A stretch of DNA of 64,000 nucleotides, taken from contig CAYRBI010000007.1 in NCBI GenBank assembly GCA_964422415.1, positions 1 through 64,000 of the forward strand, given 5' to 3'. A program made the translations under genes and the position numbers. Every line of letters begins with the position of its first letter. The stretch's first letter is position 1. Under the pieces are notes generated by a model, which searched no databases, was not told where the DNA came from, and worked only from the letters and a program-made list of their open reading frames with translations. This stretch comes from OLB16 sp964422415. GTDB taxonomy: Bacteria > Hinthialibacterota > Hinthialibacteria > OLB16. Below are positions 33,283-42,671 of the stretch, one piece after another.

Positions 33283-36200
33283 CTATTCAAGCAGCCAGAG
33301 GGTTCTGGAGACCTCATATCCTGCTTCCTCGGATGTATTCAAGATATCGCTCACAGAGCAGCAACCTCGCTGGATAAGGGTCTCCATCGGTTCGCCCATC
33401 TGTTTCTTGGTAGTGGAGCGAGTAACGAAACCAGCCAAAAGCAGGTGGATCACCAAAGCCTCAAGCCGTTCCTTGTTGAACCATAGGATTTTATCGTATT
33501 CATGGATTAATAGAAATTCCGACGCTGGGCCTTCAGCAAACATTTTTGTGAGAGATTGATGAAGACCTTCGGGAGTATCGGCATACAACGCCTCAGCGTG
33601 AGCCAGAAGTGACTGGAGTAACTGACGGGATTCCAGTGGGCTGAAAGAGGTCTCACCAGGCACCGCCACCTCACGCACGGCGATCCGGTCCAATAACCAT
33701 TCACTCGCCCAACCAGCCCTTGTGGCCTCCTCCTCACCGGAGTCAAAGTAGGCTTGCATGTGGCGCAAAACTACCCACGCTATCAGCAAACGAGGAATCA
33801 TCTCCGTGGCTATCTCTTCCGGATTCGTATTCAGAAACTCCAGGAGGCAACGTCCATCCGGAAGAAGAACACCGTCAATGGAATCCATAATCTCATGCAA
33901 GGCACGGATATCTGCTTGAATCCCATCCAACACCGCATCCACATCCATGGGGGGGAAAGAATAGCTTTCCATGGCTAGTTGCATGACCGAAAGAGGTGTC
34001 CTTAAATCCTCCCAGGTGCCCCCTGGAGCTTCCGGACCAGCCGCTTTCGGCGAAGCACAGATACTCAACGCTATCCGTATAACCTGCCCGAAAGGTTCAA
34101 GGATCCCGGCAAGCTGGAACTCCTTGTAGGCCATTTCGATCTCCGGGACTCCCTGACCGGAGAGGGAGGCTGCAAAAGTAGCCCAGGTCCCATCTTCGTC
34201 TGTAACCTCACGAAAATCGAGGAAGGCATGAAACTGGTAGCCCGGCAGGTGAACAAAGAGGCCCTCTTCATGGAGCTGAGTTCCGGAACGGACATACTCC
34301 AGACCATCCTTGTAATCCTTGAATAGATAGAAAACATTGGGATCATTCAGAAGGTTTAAAGCTTCACCGAGGGTGCGGGTGACCAGATTAACCTCATCTT
34401 GGCGTCCCTCGTTAATCTGAGTCGACACACGGATCCATCCGGAGGTAGTGGTCAGGCGATTGTTGTAGAGAATGACCGCCCGCTCTTTCCCCGCCCGGTT
34501 CGAATAGGCAAAGACATCCTCGTTGACATACCCCTCCGGGGTACAGAAATCAAAGAAGGCGAAGTAATCAACGCCACTGAACAAGTAGCGTTTGCGCATG
34601 AGGGGGAAAATGCAGGCCTCATGACTACGCACCAGGTCCGTATCCACCATCTCATCCCAGTAGGCACGCCGGTATTCCATCCCATATTTCTCACCATATC
34701 CCTCGATTTGGCCATGGCCGACCATGGGAAGACCCGGCATGGTCACCATCAGGAGACAGACTCCGAAGTACTTGTCACCCTTCCCGAACTGCTCGACCGC
34801 AGTTTTTTCATCCGGATTGTTCATGAAGTTCACAAACCGCCGGAGAACCTCCGGGCTAAATTCAAGAACATTTTTCACTGTGGAACGGTAGTTTGCGTTC
34901 TCCTCGTTCTTGAGCATGTTCATGAAGGCGCTGTTGTACACCCGGTGCATTCCGAGAGTACGGACAAAGTACCCCTCCATCAGCCAGAAGGCCTCCGCTA
35001 AGAGAAGGGTATCTGGAGCCTCGACCGCGATCCGGTCCACCACCTCGCGCCAGAACTCCTCGGGCATCCGGTTGTTGAACTCATCACGGGGGATGCCATG
35101 CTCAGCCCGGGAGGGAATGTCACCACCCTGTCCCGGAGGTGGGAACCACAGACGCTGGAAGTGCCGTTTAGTCAAGGTCATGGCGGCATCGAAGCGGATG
35201 ATGGGAAACATCCGAGCCACATGCAGGATGGTCTGAATGACCGCCTCGCGCACCTCCGGAAGCAGATAATTCAACTGGGCCGTGTCATTCCAGGGCATGT
35301 GGGTACCATCATTACCATGGTAGATGTAACGCACATCTCCAGACCAGTTGTCAACGCGTTGGAAGACCACGGCGGCATCACGGTGATCCCAGTAGCCATC
35401 CTCGATACGCATGCTCACCCGCCAATCAGGCGAAAGATCCGGACCGGTGAAGGTATAGCCGGGAAATGGAGGGTATTCGAGTTGGACAAACCAATGGGGA
35501 TGTTCCATCACCCAACGTGAATCCAAGCCCATGTGGTTGGGAACCATGTCACTGGCCAAACGGATCCCACGTTTCCAGGCGCGATCCTTCAGGTTCTGGT
35601 AGGCGGGTTCGCCTCCTAAGTCGTCCGCGATCACATAATCATGGAGAGAATAGGCCGAGGCCGCGGCCTCGGGATTTCCTCGAATCTGCTTGATTCTCCG
35701 CGAAGCCGTGGAACGCTCCCACACACCAATCAACCACAGGCCTGTGAATCCCCATGCCGCCAGAAGGTCCAATTCTTGATCAGGAATCTGATCCAGACAA
35801 GAAATCGGTTCTCCGTACTTCTTCGAGAGTTGATCCAGCCAGACATACACAGATTTCGCCAGGAGAACTACATTCGACATCCAGTCCCGGTCGGGCGTGA
35901 ATTTCTCGTACTCAGGAAAGAAGTCGCCCTCCCCTTGTCCAGGCCCCCCAAAGGTCAACACCGGCGCGGGCCCACCTCCAAATCCACGCGGTTTGGTTTC
36001 TTCACGCAAGAGATCCCGGCTGACCATCAGCCGGGTCTTCAAGAATTCGGGCAGGTGCACCGCCCACTTCTCAAGAATGAAATCCAGCTGCTCTTGGAGC
36101 GAACCAGGTTTCGCGCGCGCGGGGGCACGCAGCGCCTCGAATAATGACATCCCCAGCTCGGGGGAATCTGGCAATGAATCGAAGTAAATCTCAAGAGCCT

Positions 36201-36768
36201 CGACCAGGTGTTCATACTGCCCCTGGGTACGCAGATCCGCATCGTCGTAGAGAATCTGGAAAGGTTGGGCCGCTGGATTCTCCAAGACCATGGAGAGCAG
36301 GACCATCTCACGAACTGCCAGGAGGCGGTTCGAATCGCCTTTGGGGGTCTTTCCTAAAAGGAATTCCTTCCCAGTCATTTCTTGAGTCTCGACTGCCCAC
36401 GGGGGGAAAAGAGTTACAAAGGCGGGAACTGGCTTTTCCGCGATCTCTGAACCATGCGCACTGCTTATCCACTCCAGCCCCTCAGGCAAAGCCCCGGGAA
36501 AATCCTCAAAGCAGTAACGGTCCATGAAGTAACGGAGGATATCCACAACCAAGCTGAGTGCTACCATCTGACCACCGGAGACGGGCGCCTCCTTCTGGAC
36601 ATCATTGATCCGTTCCGCCAGCACACGGATGGCATACATCTCACGCCGATGGGCGCGCTCCTGGCCTGGATGCAATAGGTTCAACAGACCAAACTGGTCC
36701 GAGCTCTTCCGCGAAATATGAAACCCAAGAGGGAAGTACGGGTAAGCCGATTCGATCACTGTCGCCAT
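33283..36768 (-). CDS. Large GH13 alpha-amylase-family protein
   Basis: The 1161-residue protein has a helical N-terminal region (about 1-290), a GH13 TIM barrel (about 295-760) and a ~400-residue C-terminal part of predicted helices and strands. Conserved regions: I DMVPNH at 407-412, II IIRFDAAM with nucleophile Asp527, III LLLAEAF with acid/base Glu592, and a region IV reading NNPDE with Asp653 where the family normally has NHD. No signal peptide is evident, so it may act on intracellular alpha-glucan such as glycogen. It is 30 bases upstream of the subtilase gene on the same strand. Exact activity unknown. Confidence 0.8.
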   Translation of the reverse strand: MATVIESAYPYFPLGFHISRKSSDQFGLLNLLHPGQERAHRREMYAIRVLAERINDVQKEAPVSGGQMVALSLVVDILRYFMDRYCFEDFPGALPEGLEWISSAHGSEIAEKPVPAFVTLFPPWAVETQEMTGKEFLLGKTPKGDSNRLLAVREMVLLSMVLENPAAQPFQILYDDADLRTQGQYEHLVEALEIYFDSLPDSPELGMSLFEALRAPARAKPGSLQEQLDFILEKWAVHLPEFLKTRLMVSRDLLREETKPRGFGGGPAPVLTFGGPGQGEGDFFPEYEKFTPDRDWMSNVVLLAKSVYVWLDQLSKKYGEPISCLDQIPDQELDLLAAWGFTGLWLIGVWERSTASRRIKQIRGNPEAAASAYSLHDYVIADDLGGEPAYQNLKDRAWKRGIRLASDMVPNHMGLDSRWVMEHPHWFVQLEYPPFPGYTFTGPDLSPDWRVSMRIEDGYWDHRDAAVVFQRVDNWSGDVRYIYHGNDGTHMPWNDTAQLNYLLPEVREAVIQTILHVARMFPIIRFDAAMTLTKRHFQRLWFPPPGQGGDIPSRAEHGIPRDEFNNRMPEEFWREVVDRIAVEAPDTLLLAEAFWLMEGYFVRTLGMHRVYNSAFMNMLKNEENANYRSTVKNVLEFSPEVLRRFVNFMNNPDEKTAVEQFGKGDKYFGVCLLMVTMPGLPMVGHGQIEGYGEKYGMEYRRAYWDEMVDTDLVRSHEACIFPLMRKRYLFSGVDYFAFFDFCTPEGYVNEDVFAYSNRAGKERAVILYNNRLTTTSGWIRVSTQINEGRQDEVNLVTRTLGEALNLLNDPNVFYLFKDYKDGLEYVRSGTQLHEEGLFVHLPGYQFHAFLDFREVTDEDGTWATFAASLSGQGVPEIEMAYKEFQLAGILEPFGQVIRIALSICASPKAAGPEAPGGTWEDLRTPLSVMQLAMESYSFPPMDVDAVLDGIQADIRALHEIMDSIDGVLLPDGRCLLEFLNTNPEEIATEMIPRLLIAWVVLRHMQAYFDSGEEEATRAGWASEWLLDRIAVREVAVPGETSFSPLESRQLLQSLLAHAEALYADTPEGLHQSLTKMFAEGPASEFLLIHEYDKILWFNKERLEALVIHLLLAGFVTRSTTKKQMGEPMETLIQRGCCSVSDILNTSEEAGYEVSRTLWLLE

Positions 36769-36902
36769 GGAAGGTACACGTCCGAATCCTCTCCGGAGTA
36801 ATCAGACCACGCCCTGGTGGACAACCCCGTCAATCAGGGGGGACGTTATCCATTTTGACGAAGATAGTGAATAGCGGGAGGGGTGGACGTGAAAACCCAA
36901 GG

Positions 36903-36930
36903 AAAACGCCCAGGGATCCACACCCTGGGC
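36903..36930 (-). terminator. Terminator downstream of rpmG
   Basis: An 8-bp stem (36908-36915 with 36923-36930) is followed on the minus strand by GTTTTCC. It lies about 115 bases past the rpmG stop codon. I see no gene in the intervening bases, nor in 36769-36902. Confidence 0.65.
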
Positions 36931-37044
36931 GCTCCTCATAAAGTCCTCCACTCGATACGGATTGGAGCAATGGAACCATTCGGGCAAACCACACCCTCCA
37001 TGGACGATTCGAAGAGGTCCAGACATCTGGACGCTGAAGTGATC

Positions 37045-37212
37045 CTACTTGAGTGGCTTCTCTTTGAAGACGACATGCTTGCGGATCTTGGGGTCATATT
37101 TCTTGAACTCCAGCTTCGCGGTCACATTCGCCTTGTTCTTGTAAGTGGTATAGAAAAAGCCAGTCCCGGCTGTGCTTTCGAGTTTAATCTTCTCCCTTTT
37201 ACCTTTGGCCAT
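37045..37212 (-). CDS. rpmG: 50S ribosomal protein L33
   Basis: The 55-residue protein begins MAKGKREKIKLESTAGTGFF, followed by YTTYKNKA and a KKYDPKIRKHVVFKEK end, the bL33 pattern. It has no Cys residues, so it is the zinc-independent form. GAGG lies 10 bases before ATG 37212. It is a single-gene unit divergent from the HPt gene; it is not next to secE/nusG, where rpmG often lies, and no tRNA-Trp was seen after it. Too short for a 60-residue cutoff. Confidence 0.93.
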   Translation of the reverse strand: MAKGKREKIKLESTAGTGFFYTTYKNKANVTAKLEFKKYDPKIRKHVVFKEKPLK

Positions 37213-37417
37213 GACGGTCGATCCTCAGTCCTTTGAACTAGGTGGCTCTCTCCGAGCCGAACGTACAGTTTATCAAGATGATGAGCGAAGGCAAGCCATT
37301 CCATGAAATGAACCTCCAAGCATAACTCAATCTGGAAAAACCCCACCAGTTCCGGTATTCTTTTTCTAACGGAATGAGGCTGTATCGGCATCTCCGAGCA
37401 AGAAAGGGATCGACTCG

Positions 37418-37759
37418 ATGACAACCCAACCGACACTTGTTTTCGAGGAATTGCTGGACCGGATCGGTGGAGACCGTGAGTTCGCTCTCGAACTCTTGAA
37501 TGAGTGGGTTGAGACTTTGGACAAGGAAATCGCGGAGCTGACCAAGGCGGTCGAGCATAAAGACTCCGAGGGTATCCGTTACCGGGCTCACACCCTCAAA
37601 GGAGCCGCCTCCAATCTGGCCGCGAAGGAATTCGCACGGCTGGCCAATGTATGCGAGATGGCCGCCAAGGAGTCCAATTTCAAGGAGGCCGAGGAAACCC
37701 TTCCAAAGCTCTCCTACGAGGCGGAAACCCTCCTGTCGATCGTACCAAGCCTGGGTTAG
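37418..37759 (+). CDS. Stand-alone HPt histidine phosphotransfer protein
   Basis: The 113-residue helical protein carries the HPt signature YRAHTLKGAASNLAA, in which the His accepts phosphate from a receiver domain and the following KGAASN packs around it. Such lone proteins shuttle phosphate between hybrid kinases and response regulators. No kinase is nearby; the receiver protein at 7140 in this window could be a partner, but that is inference. It is 3 bases ahead of the YqeY-type gene, so they are co-transcribed. Confidence 0.88.
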   Translation: MTTQPTLVFEELLDRIGGDREFALELLNEWVETLDKEIAELTKAVEHKDSEGIRYRAHTLKGAASNLAAKEFARLANVCEMAAKESNFKEAEETLPKLSYEAETLLSIVPSLG

Positions 37760-37762
37760 ACC

Positions 37763-38221
37763 ATGATGACACTGAGCGAAAAGATATCCGAAGACATCAA
37801 AACAGCCCTCAAAGCCAAAGATGAGGTGCGCCTGCGTTCGGTACGCAGCATCCGCGCCGAGATCCTCAAGAAAGAGAAGGAAGGCAAAGGCACGCCCACC
37901 GATGAGCAGGTGATCCAGCTCATCACCCGGTTGGTCAACCAACGCAAGGAAAGCATCGAGATGTTCACCAAGGGGGGGCGTACCGATCTGGTCGAGAATG
38001 AGTCCGCCGAATTGGCCATATTGCAAGAGTACCTTCCAGCCAGCCTTTCCACAGAAGAGGTGGAGGCCATCGTGGTGGAAGTGCTCACGGAGACCGGAGC
38101 CACCTCGGCCAAAGACATGGGCAAGGCCATGGGCGCAGTGATGGGACGTCTCAAGAAGACCGGGAAACTCTTCGATGGTGGCACGGTGAATCAATTGGTG
38201 AAGGCGAGGTTGGGGGGGTAA
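37763..38221 (+). CDS. GatB/YqeY domain protein
   Basis: The 152-residue protein has the YqeY pattern: an N-terminal helical part (IKTALKAKDEVRLRSVRSIRAEI) and a C-terminal tail-like domain (LPASLSTEEVEAIV, AKDMGKAMGAVMGRLK, FDGGTVNQLVKARL) shared with the tRNA-binding end of GatB. Stand-alone YqeY proteins are thought to touch tRNA or amidotransferases, but their role is not settled. It overlaps nothing and follows the HPt gene by 3 bases; a palindromic repeat lies downstream. Confidence 0.9.
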   Translation: MMTLSEKISEDIKTALKAKDEVRLRSVRSIRAEILKKEKEGKGTPTDEQVIQLITRLVNQRKESIEMFTKGGRTDLVENESAELAILQEYLPASLSTEEVEAIVVEVLTETGATSAKDMGKAMGAVMGRLKKTGKLFDGGTVNQLVKARLGG

Positions 38222-38258
38222 AAATTCGCCTCTGTTCGAATCACTTCGATCCACCTGG

Positions 38259-38318
38259 ATTCCCGCCTTCGCGGGAATGACGAATCAACGAATTTTCTAG
38301 GGAAATCGTCATTCCCGC
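38259..38318. repeat. dRS3-like palindromic repeat pair
   Basis: 38259-38278 is a 20-bp palindrome of the form ATTCCC-N8-GGGAAT, the same layout as the neisserial dRS3 repeat and as REP-like elements in many genomes. Its right arm plus GACG is repeated inverted at 38307-38318, so the whole block can fold into a larger stem. It lies between two convergent genes and may end transcription in both directions. Confidence 0.65.
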
Positions 38319-38341
38319 ATAGAGATTCCTTACCTTTCCCC

Positions 38342-39457
38342 TTACTTCCCGCCTGGCAGAACATCTAAAATCGGCTGGCCAGCGTTGGGGCTGGCGGCGT
38401 TGAAATCCTCGCCCAGTAGACGGGCGATGGTGGCCGCTACCTGGTTCTGGGTCACCGGGGCGATGTTGGTCCGCTCACCCAAGGCCTTGGTGTCCGGTCC
38501 CATCACCGCGATCCAGATGAACTGCGAATTCTTGGTGTCTTTTCCATGCCCCTTCCATTCCGCCGGAGATTCACCACGGCCATGGTCAGTCATGAATAGG
38601 ATGGTGGTCTTGTCTTTGTACTTCGGCATGGATTGAGCGGTCTCCCAGAGCTCACGGAGATAGTCATCGGCGCGTTTGATGGAGTTCAAGTACTCAGCAT
38701 AATTCCTTGCATGCGGCCATTCATCCGACTCACCCAGTGCCAGGAAGAACAGGCTGGGCTGATTCTCCTTGAGCCACTCCAAAGCAGTGTGGTGGGTTAG
38801 GCAATCAAAAGGCTCCCCCTCCCAATCTTGCCTTGGAGACTCAGCCTTGAGGCGGTTGAGGAGTTCAATGCGCGTGTTGATCTTCCCTTGCGTCATGGGG
38901 TCATAACCCGAATTAACCGAGAAACCACACCGCCCATCATTGAAGATCGCATTGAAGGTATCCCAGGCCCCGAAAGCCCCCACCTTGCCCTTGAAGGCCG
39001 GTTTCTGGTTGAGCCACTCAAACACACTCACATTGGGATTGGGAATCTTGTCGTTGCTGTCGACACGCGGATCGCCATACCCAGTGATAGTCTCGCTGAA
39101 GCCGGGATAGGAAAAGTTCATCCCATTGGTCACATACACATCACTTCCTTTGGAACGGTTACCAAAGATCTGCCCCTTAGAAGCCATTTCCTTCCACACA
39201 AAAGGTAACAAAGCCTCGCGTCGCGCCTCGGGTGTCTCCCGCCAGTAGGCCTTGTTTAACGAAGTGACATCCTCCACCAGCCCATTTTCCTTGTTCATGA
39301 GAACCTGGTCAGCGCCTTCAAAAACCTCATGCCAACGCACCCCGTCGGTCATAATGAGAAACACATTCCCGGTCTTCAGTGGCGCCGCGGCATCCGCTTG
39401 AATCAGACCACACAGGAATAACAAGATCACACATATCAGACGGATTTGCTTCATCAT
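38342..39457 (-). CDS. Exported alkaline-phosphatase-superfamily phosphodiesterase-like enzyme
   Basis: The 371-residue protein has a signal peptide (hydrophobic run to QADAA) and the superfamily's metal-site pattern: LIMTDGVRWHEVF at the N terminus, a nucleophile region NGMNFSYPGFSETITG, ESDEWPHARNYAEYL, and MTDHGRGESPAEWKGHGK with the distal Asp-His and His. The layout resembles nucleotide pyrophosphatase/phosphodiesterases and sulfatase-like phosphatases. It would act in the periplasm on phosphate or phosphodiester substrates; the exact substrate is unknown. The 112-base spacer to the next gene holds no feature that I can see. Confidence 0.8.
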   Translation of the reverse strand: MMKQIRLICVILLFLCGLIQADAAAPLKTGNVFLIMTDGVRWHEVFEGADQVLMNKENGLVEDVTSLNKAYWRETPEARREALLPFVWKEMASKGQIFGNRSKGSDVYVTNGMNFSYPGFSETITGYGDPRVDSNDKIPNPNVSVFEWLNQKPAFKGKVGAFGAWDTFNAIFNDGRCGFSVNSGYDPMTQGKINTRIELLNRLKAESPRQDWEGEPFDCLTHHTALEWLKENQPSLFFLALGESDEWPHARNYAEYLNSIKRADDYLRELWETAQSMPKYKDKTTILFMTDHGRGESPAEWKGHGKDTKNSQFIWIAVMGPDTKALGERTNIAPVTQNQVAATIARLLGEDFNAASPNAGQPILDVLPGGK

Positions 39458-39569
39458 CGTTCCTTCTTTCCTATGAGGATTTTTTTTACCAAGGAGATGC
39501 CATTCAACGATCGGTCGTACAACGGCAGTCTCCTATTCACACTGGATCCTCTCCCCCCTGCCCTTTTCG

Positions 39570-40583
39570 TCATTGCCTCACCCCATAGTATTCAAGATAC
39601 CATTCGATAAAACGCGCCACACCGGTCTCGACCGGAGTTTCCGGATGGAAACCAGTATCCATAGACAAATCCTCTACATCAGCACAGGTTTCTTCAACAT
39701 CCCCCGGCTGCATGGGAAGCAGATTCTTTTGGGCCTTCTTTTGGAGACACTTTTCGATAAGTTCAATGAAGTAGTTCAACTCCACCGATTGATGGTTGCC
39801 AATGTTGTAGAGACGATACGGAGCTGAGCTCCTCCCCGGTGTGGGTTCACTCGGTGAATAGGAACTATCGGTCTGAGGGATCTTGTCAACTGTGAGAATA
39901 ACCCCGGTCACAATGTCATCAATATAAGTGAAATCCCGGCGCATCTTGCCATGGTTGAACACATTAATCGGCTGGTCCTCAAGGATCGCCTTGGTGAAGA
40001 TAAAGGGAGCCATATCGGGCCGCCCCCAGGGGCCATACACGGTAAAGAAACGAAGACCGGTGGTGGGGAGGTGGAATAGGTGGCTGTAGGTGTGGGCCAT
40101 GAGTTCATTGGCCTTCTTGGTGGCTGCATACAGGCTCACTGGATGGTCCACACTCTGGTCCACTGAAAAGGGAAGATTCCGGTTACTCCCATACACCGAA
40201 CTGGAGGAGGCATACACCAGGTGTTTCACATCATGATGCCGGCATCCCTCCAGAATGTTGAGAAAACCGGTCAGATTGGAGTCCACATAATCGTAGGGAT
40301 GCGTGATCGAATACCTTACCCCCGCTTGAGCAGCGAGGTGAATCACCCGTTCGGGAGAAGCCTGGATGAAGATCTCAGGCACAGCCGCTCTGTCAGCAAT
40401 GTCGATCTTGTGGAATGAGAAGGCTGGATACTCGCGGAGCATCCTCAAACGCGCTTCCTTTAAAGAGACCTCATAGTACTCGTTAAGGTTATCGATCCCG
40501 ATCACCTCATCTCCACGTTCAAGCAAACGCTTGCTCACATGAAAACCAATAAATCCCGCCGTCCCAGTAAGGAGTATCTTCAT
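39570..40583 (-). CDS. Nucleotide-sugar 4-epimerase, UDP-glucuronate 4-epimerase type
   Basis: The 337-residue extended SDR has the GTAGFIGFHVSKRLL dinucleotide loop, IDNLNEYYEVSLKEARL (typical of UDP-glucuronate 4-epimerases), the SSSSVYG/YAATKK catalytic Ser-Tyr-Lys triad and RFFTVYGPWGRPDMA. It would make UDP-galacturonate for surface polysaccharide. It marks the left edge of the polysaccharide locus, on the opposite strand from most of its genes, downstream of the glycoside hydrolase gene by 26 bases. A close UDP-sugar epimerase of other specificity cannot be excluded. Confidence 0.85.
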   Translation of the reverse strand: MKILLTGTAGFIGFHVSKRLLERGDEVIGIDNLNEYYEVSLKEARLRMLREYPAFSFHKIDIADRAAVPEIFIQASPERVIHLAAQAGVRYSITHPYDYVDSNLTGFLNILEGCRHHDVKHLVYASSSSVYGSNRNLPFSVDQSVDHPVSLYAATKKANELMAHTYSHLFHLPTTGLRFFTVYGPWGRPDMAPFIFTKAILEDQPINVFNHGKMRRDFTYIDDIVTGVILTVDKIPQTDSSYSPSEPTPGRSSAPYRLYNIGNHQSVELNYFIELIEKCLQKKAQKNLLPMQPGDVEETCADVEDLSMDTGFHPETPVETGVARFIEWYLEYYGVRQ

Positions 40584-40609
40584 TGTCTCGGTCTCGCATC
40601 ACTCCAGGT

Positions 40610-42537
40610 TCATTCGATCACCAGCACATTGTGAATGGCCAGACCGGAGATCTTCGCGGTCAGTAGCCCATCCTTCCAACTCCACTCCAAACCCTCCTCA
40701 TCCGGAGCAAGATGGCAGCGTTTCGGCTTCTCCGCGAGGGGAACCGTGATACTGAAGGGGCCGGTGTTGGGCACACTCTCCACCATGTGACGGTTGGGGG
40801 CGAGGTATCCCGAGGAGGAACGGTTAACAAGTTGGATAAGGCGCTTTCCATCCTTGATCCGCGCGGACATCTCGATCCACCAAGGGCCCTCGGCATGGAT
40901 CAGACCGGGAGTCTCCGTAGCCGCCAACATCTCACCGATGAATCCCCGTGCCATGGGGTAGTGCGACTTGTAATAGGGGGCGAAGATGGAGCCATGTACC
41001 GCTACCACCACACCCTTACCGGTATGGTTCACTGTGGCGGCTGGCATCCCGGTCTCATTTCCTGTGGGATCTTTCTGGCTGTACAGTGAGGCCGATGTGA
41101 CAGCTGCCCCGGGTTTGATGTCCCGCCAGGTTCCCTCGATGGGGAAGAATCCATTTCCTGAGGGAAGCCACATCCCTCCGCGGGTTCCCTCCAGAGCCTC
41201 GCATCCAACTAGACCAGGGAATTCTTTGCTGACATCCACTCCGCTGAGAAGCACATGTCCACCCTCTTGGACATAATTGTTCAAGGCGGTCTTGACCTTA
41301 TCAGGTAAACTTTCTTGCTCCGGAACCACGATAAGGGGGTAGTTGGCCTTCTTGGCCAGGAGCTGATCCTCGTTAAGGATGTCGGCTGAATAACCATTCT
41401 CCAGCACGGCATGAAGCGCTCCCTCCATGGGAGCATTGGCGCTGAGTCCATAGAGTGGAGCGTTATATTTGTAGAAATAGGTTTGGCTGTGGAGGATGGC
41501 CACCTGCGGGATGGTCTGGGTCTTGTGACAGACCTCTTTCCGTTTCCGGCAGAAATCAGCCACTTGCGCGAACTCATCTTGATGCCACCCCGTCAACCGT
41601 CCCGAACGCAGTGGTGTGTCATAAATGAAAACCGCCCCACCTTGAGCGAGAACCGTGGAGACTTCCTGGCACAGGTGCGGCACCGTCTTGAAAGTCCAGG
41701 GCTGGCCCCCAGTGTTCAAGAAACTCCAGGCCATCAGATCCCAGGGAAGACCACGCCCCCCGATGAAGCGCGATTCCGCACAGGCCCGCTCCGCGCCGAA
41801 GGAGGCATCATAATCGCCACTCAAATAATCCAACGGCGCGGTGATTTCCTCAGGCATCCGTACGCTATACATCCAATTGCTGCACACCAGGACATCCGGG
41901 AATTTGGCATGAACCGCGTTGGTGTACTCGGTAACATGTTCCACAAATAGAGCACGATGGAAAGCGATCCACTCCAGCCAATGAGCATCCTCCGCCTTGA
42001 GAGGAATCTCCTGGATCCCGGTCCGCTTGATAAATTCCGCCTTACAGCGGTCACAGTAGCAGGGGAAGCTCGCCCAACACTCCCCATCAATCCACATCCC
42101 ATCAATCCCATAGTTCTCAATGACTTCCAGGAGTTGGGGAATTAGCAGTTCCCGGGTGTAAGAGCTCAGCGGGCAGGTATTGTTTTTGTCTGGTGTTCCA
42201 TCGGCTCCGATCTTGGCCCAGCCAGGATGGAGCTCTACCGCCCGTGTATCCCACACCCCTGAGTAGTGGATCGAAAGGGGTATTCCCATGTCACGGGTGA
42301 CTTCGCGCCAAATCTTAAGGGCATCATTGATAATCCCCGGTGCGGGAGAGCCCACCTTGGTGGGGTATCCAGCCCAACCGGGGTGTCCCTTGCAGTCATA
42401 CTGAACAAAGTCGGGGTGAACCTTCTCAAGCTCCGCCTTAATGTGCTCGTAGGTCGTTTCACGTCCGAGTTCCGTGTCTCCGGTATTCGGATGAAGATCA
42501 TAGTGCAGGCCAAAGAAGGCATCCTCATGCCAGTTCC
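40610..42537 (-). CDS. GH42-like / beta-galactosidase trimerisation-type glycoside hydrolase, 5' end missing
   Basis: The frame continues upstream of the GTG at 42355 without a stop to the assembly gap (reading back through GRETTYEHIKAELEKVHP and WHEDAFFGLHYDLHP), so the N terminus is lost in the gap. The visible 642 residues hold a TIM barrel with IDGMWIDGECWASFPCYCDRC (catalytic-face Asp/Glu and a CxCxxC metal cluster), then a trimerisation-like Rossmann domain (PLIVVPEQESL, GGHVLLSGVD) and a C-terminal beta sandwich. It resembles families near GH29/GH42. Location unknown because a signal peptide would lie in the gap. Confidence 0.7.
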
Positions 42538-42637
42538 NNNNNNNNNNNNNNNNNNNNNNNNNNNNNNNNNNNNNNNNNNNNNNNNNNNNNNNNNNNNNNN
42601 NNNNNNNNNNNNNNNNNNNNNNNNNNNNNNNNNNNNN
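42538..42637. other. Assembly gap of 100 N (true gap)
   Basis: The flanking sequences share no overlap, so real sequence of unknown length is missing. The gap removes the start of the minus-strand hydrolase gene and any promoter between it and the plus-strand epimerase gene. Confidence 0.95.
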
Positions 42638-42671
42638 GACCGGGATGGAGTGAATACATGGAGGTCAGGCC

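Noticed and set aside
36802..37026. 74-residue minus-strand frame after rpmG
   Set aside because: It contains the rpmG terminator hairpin and has no ribosome-binding site.
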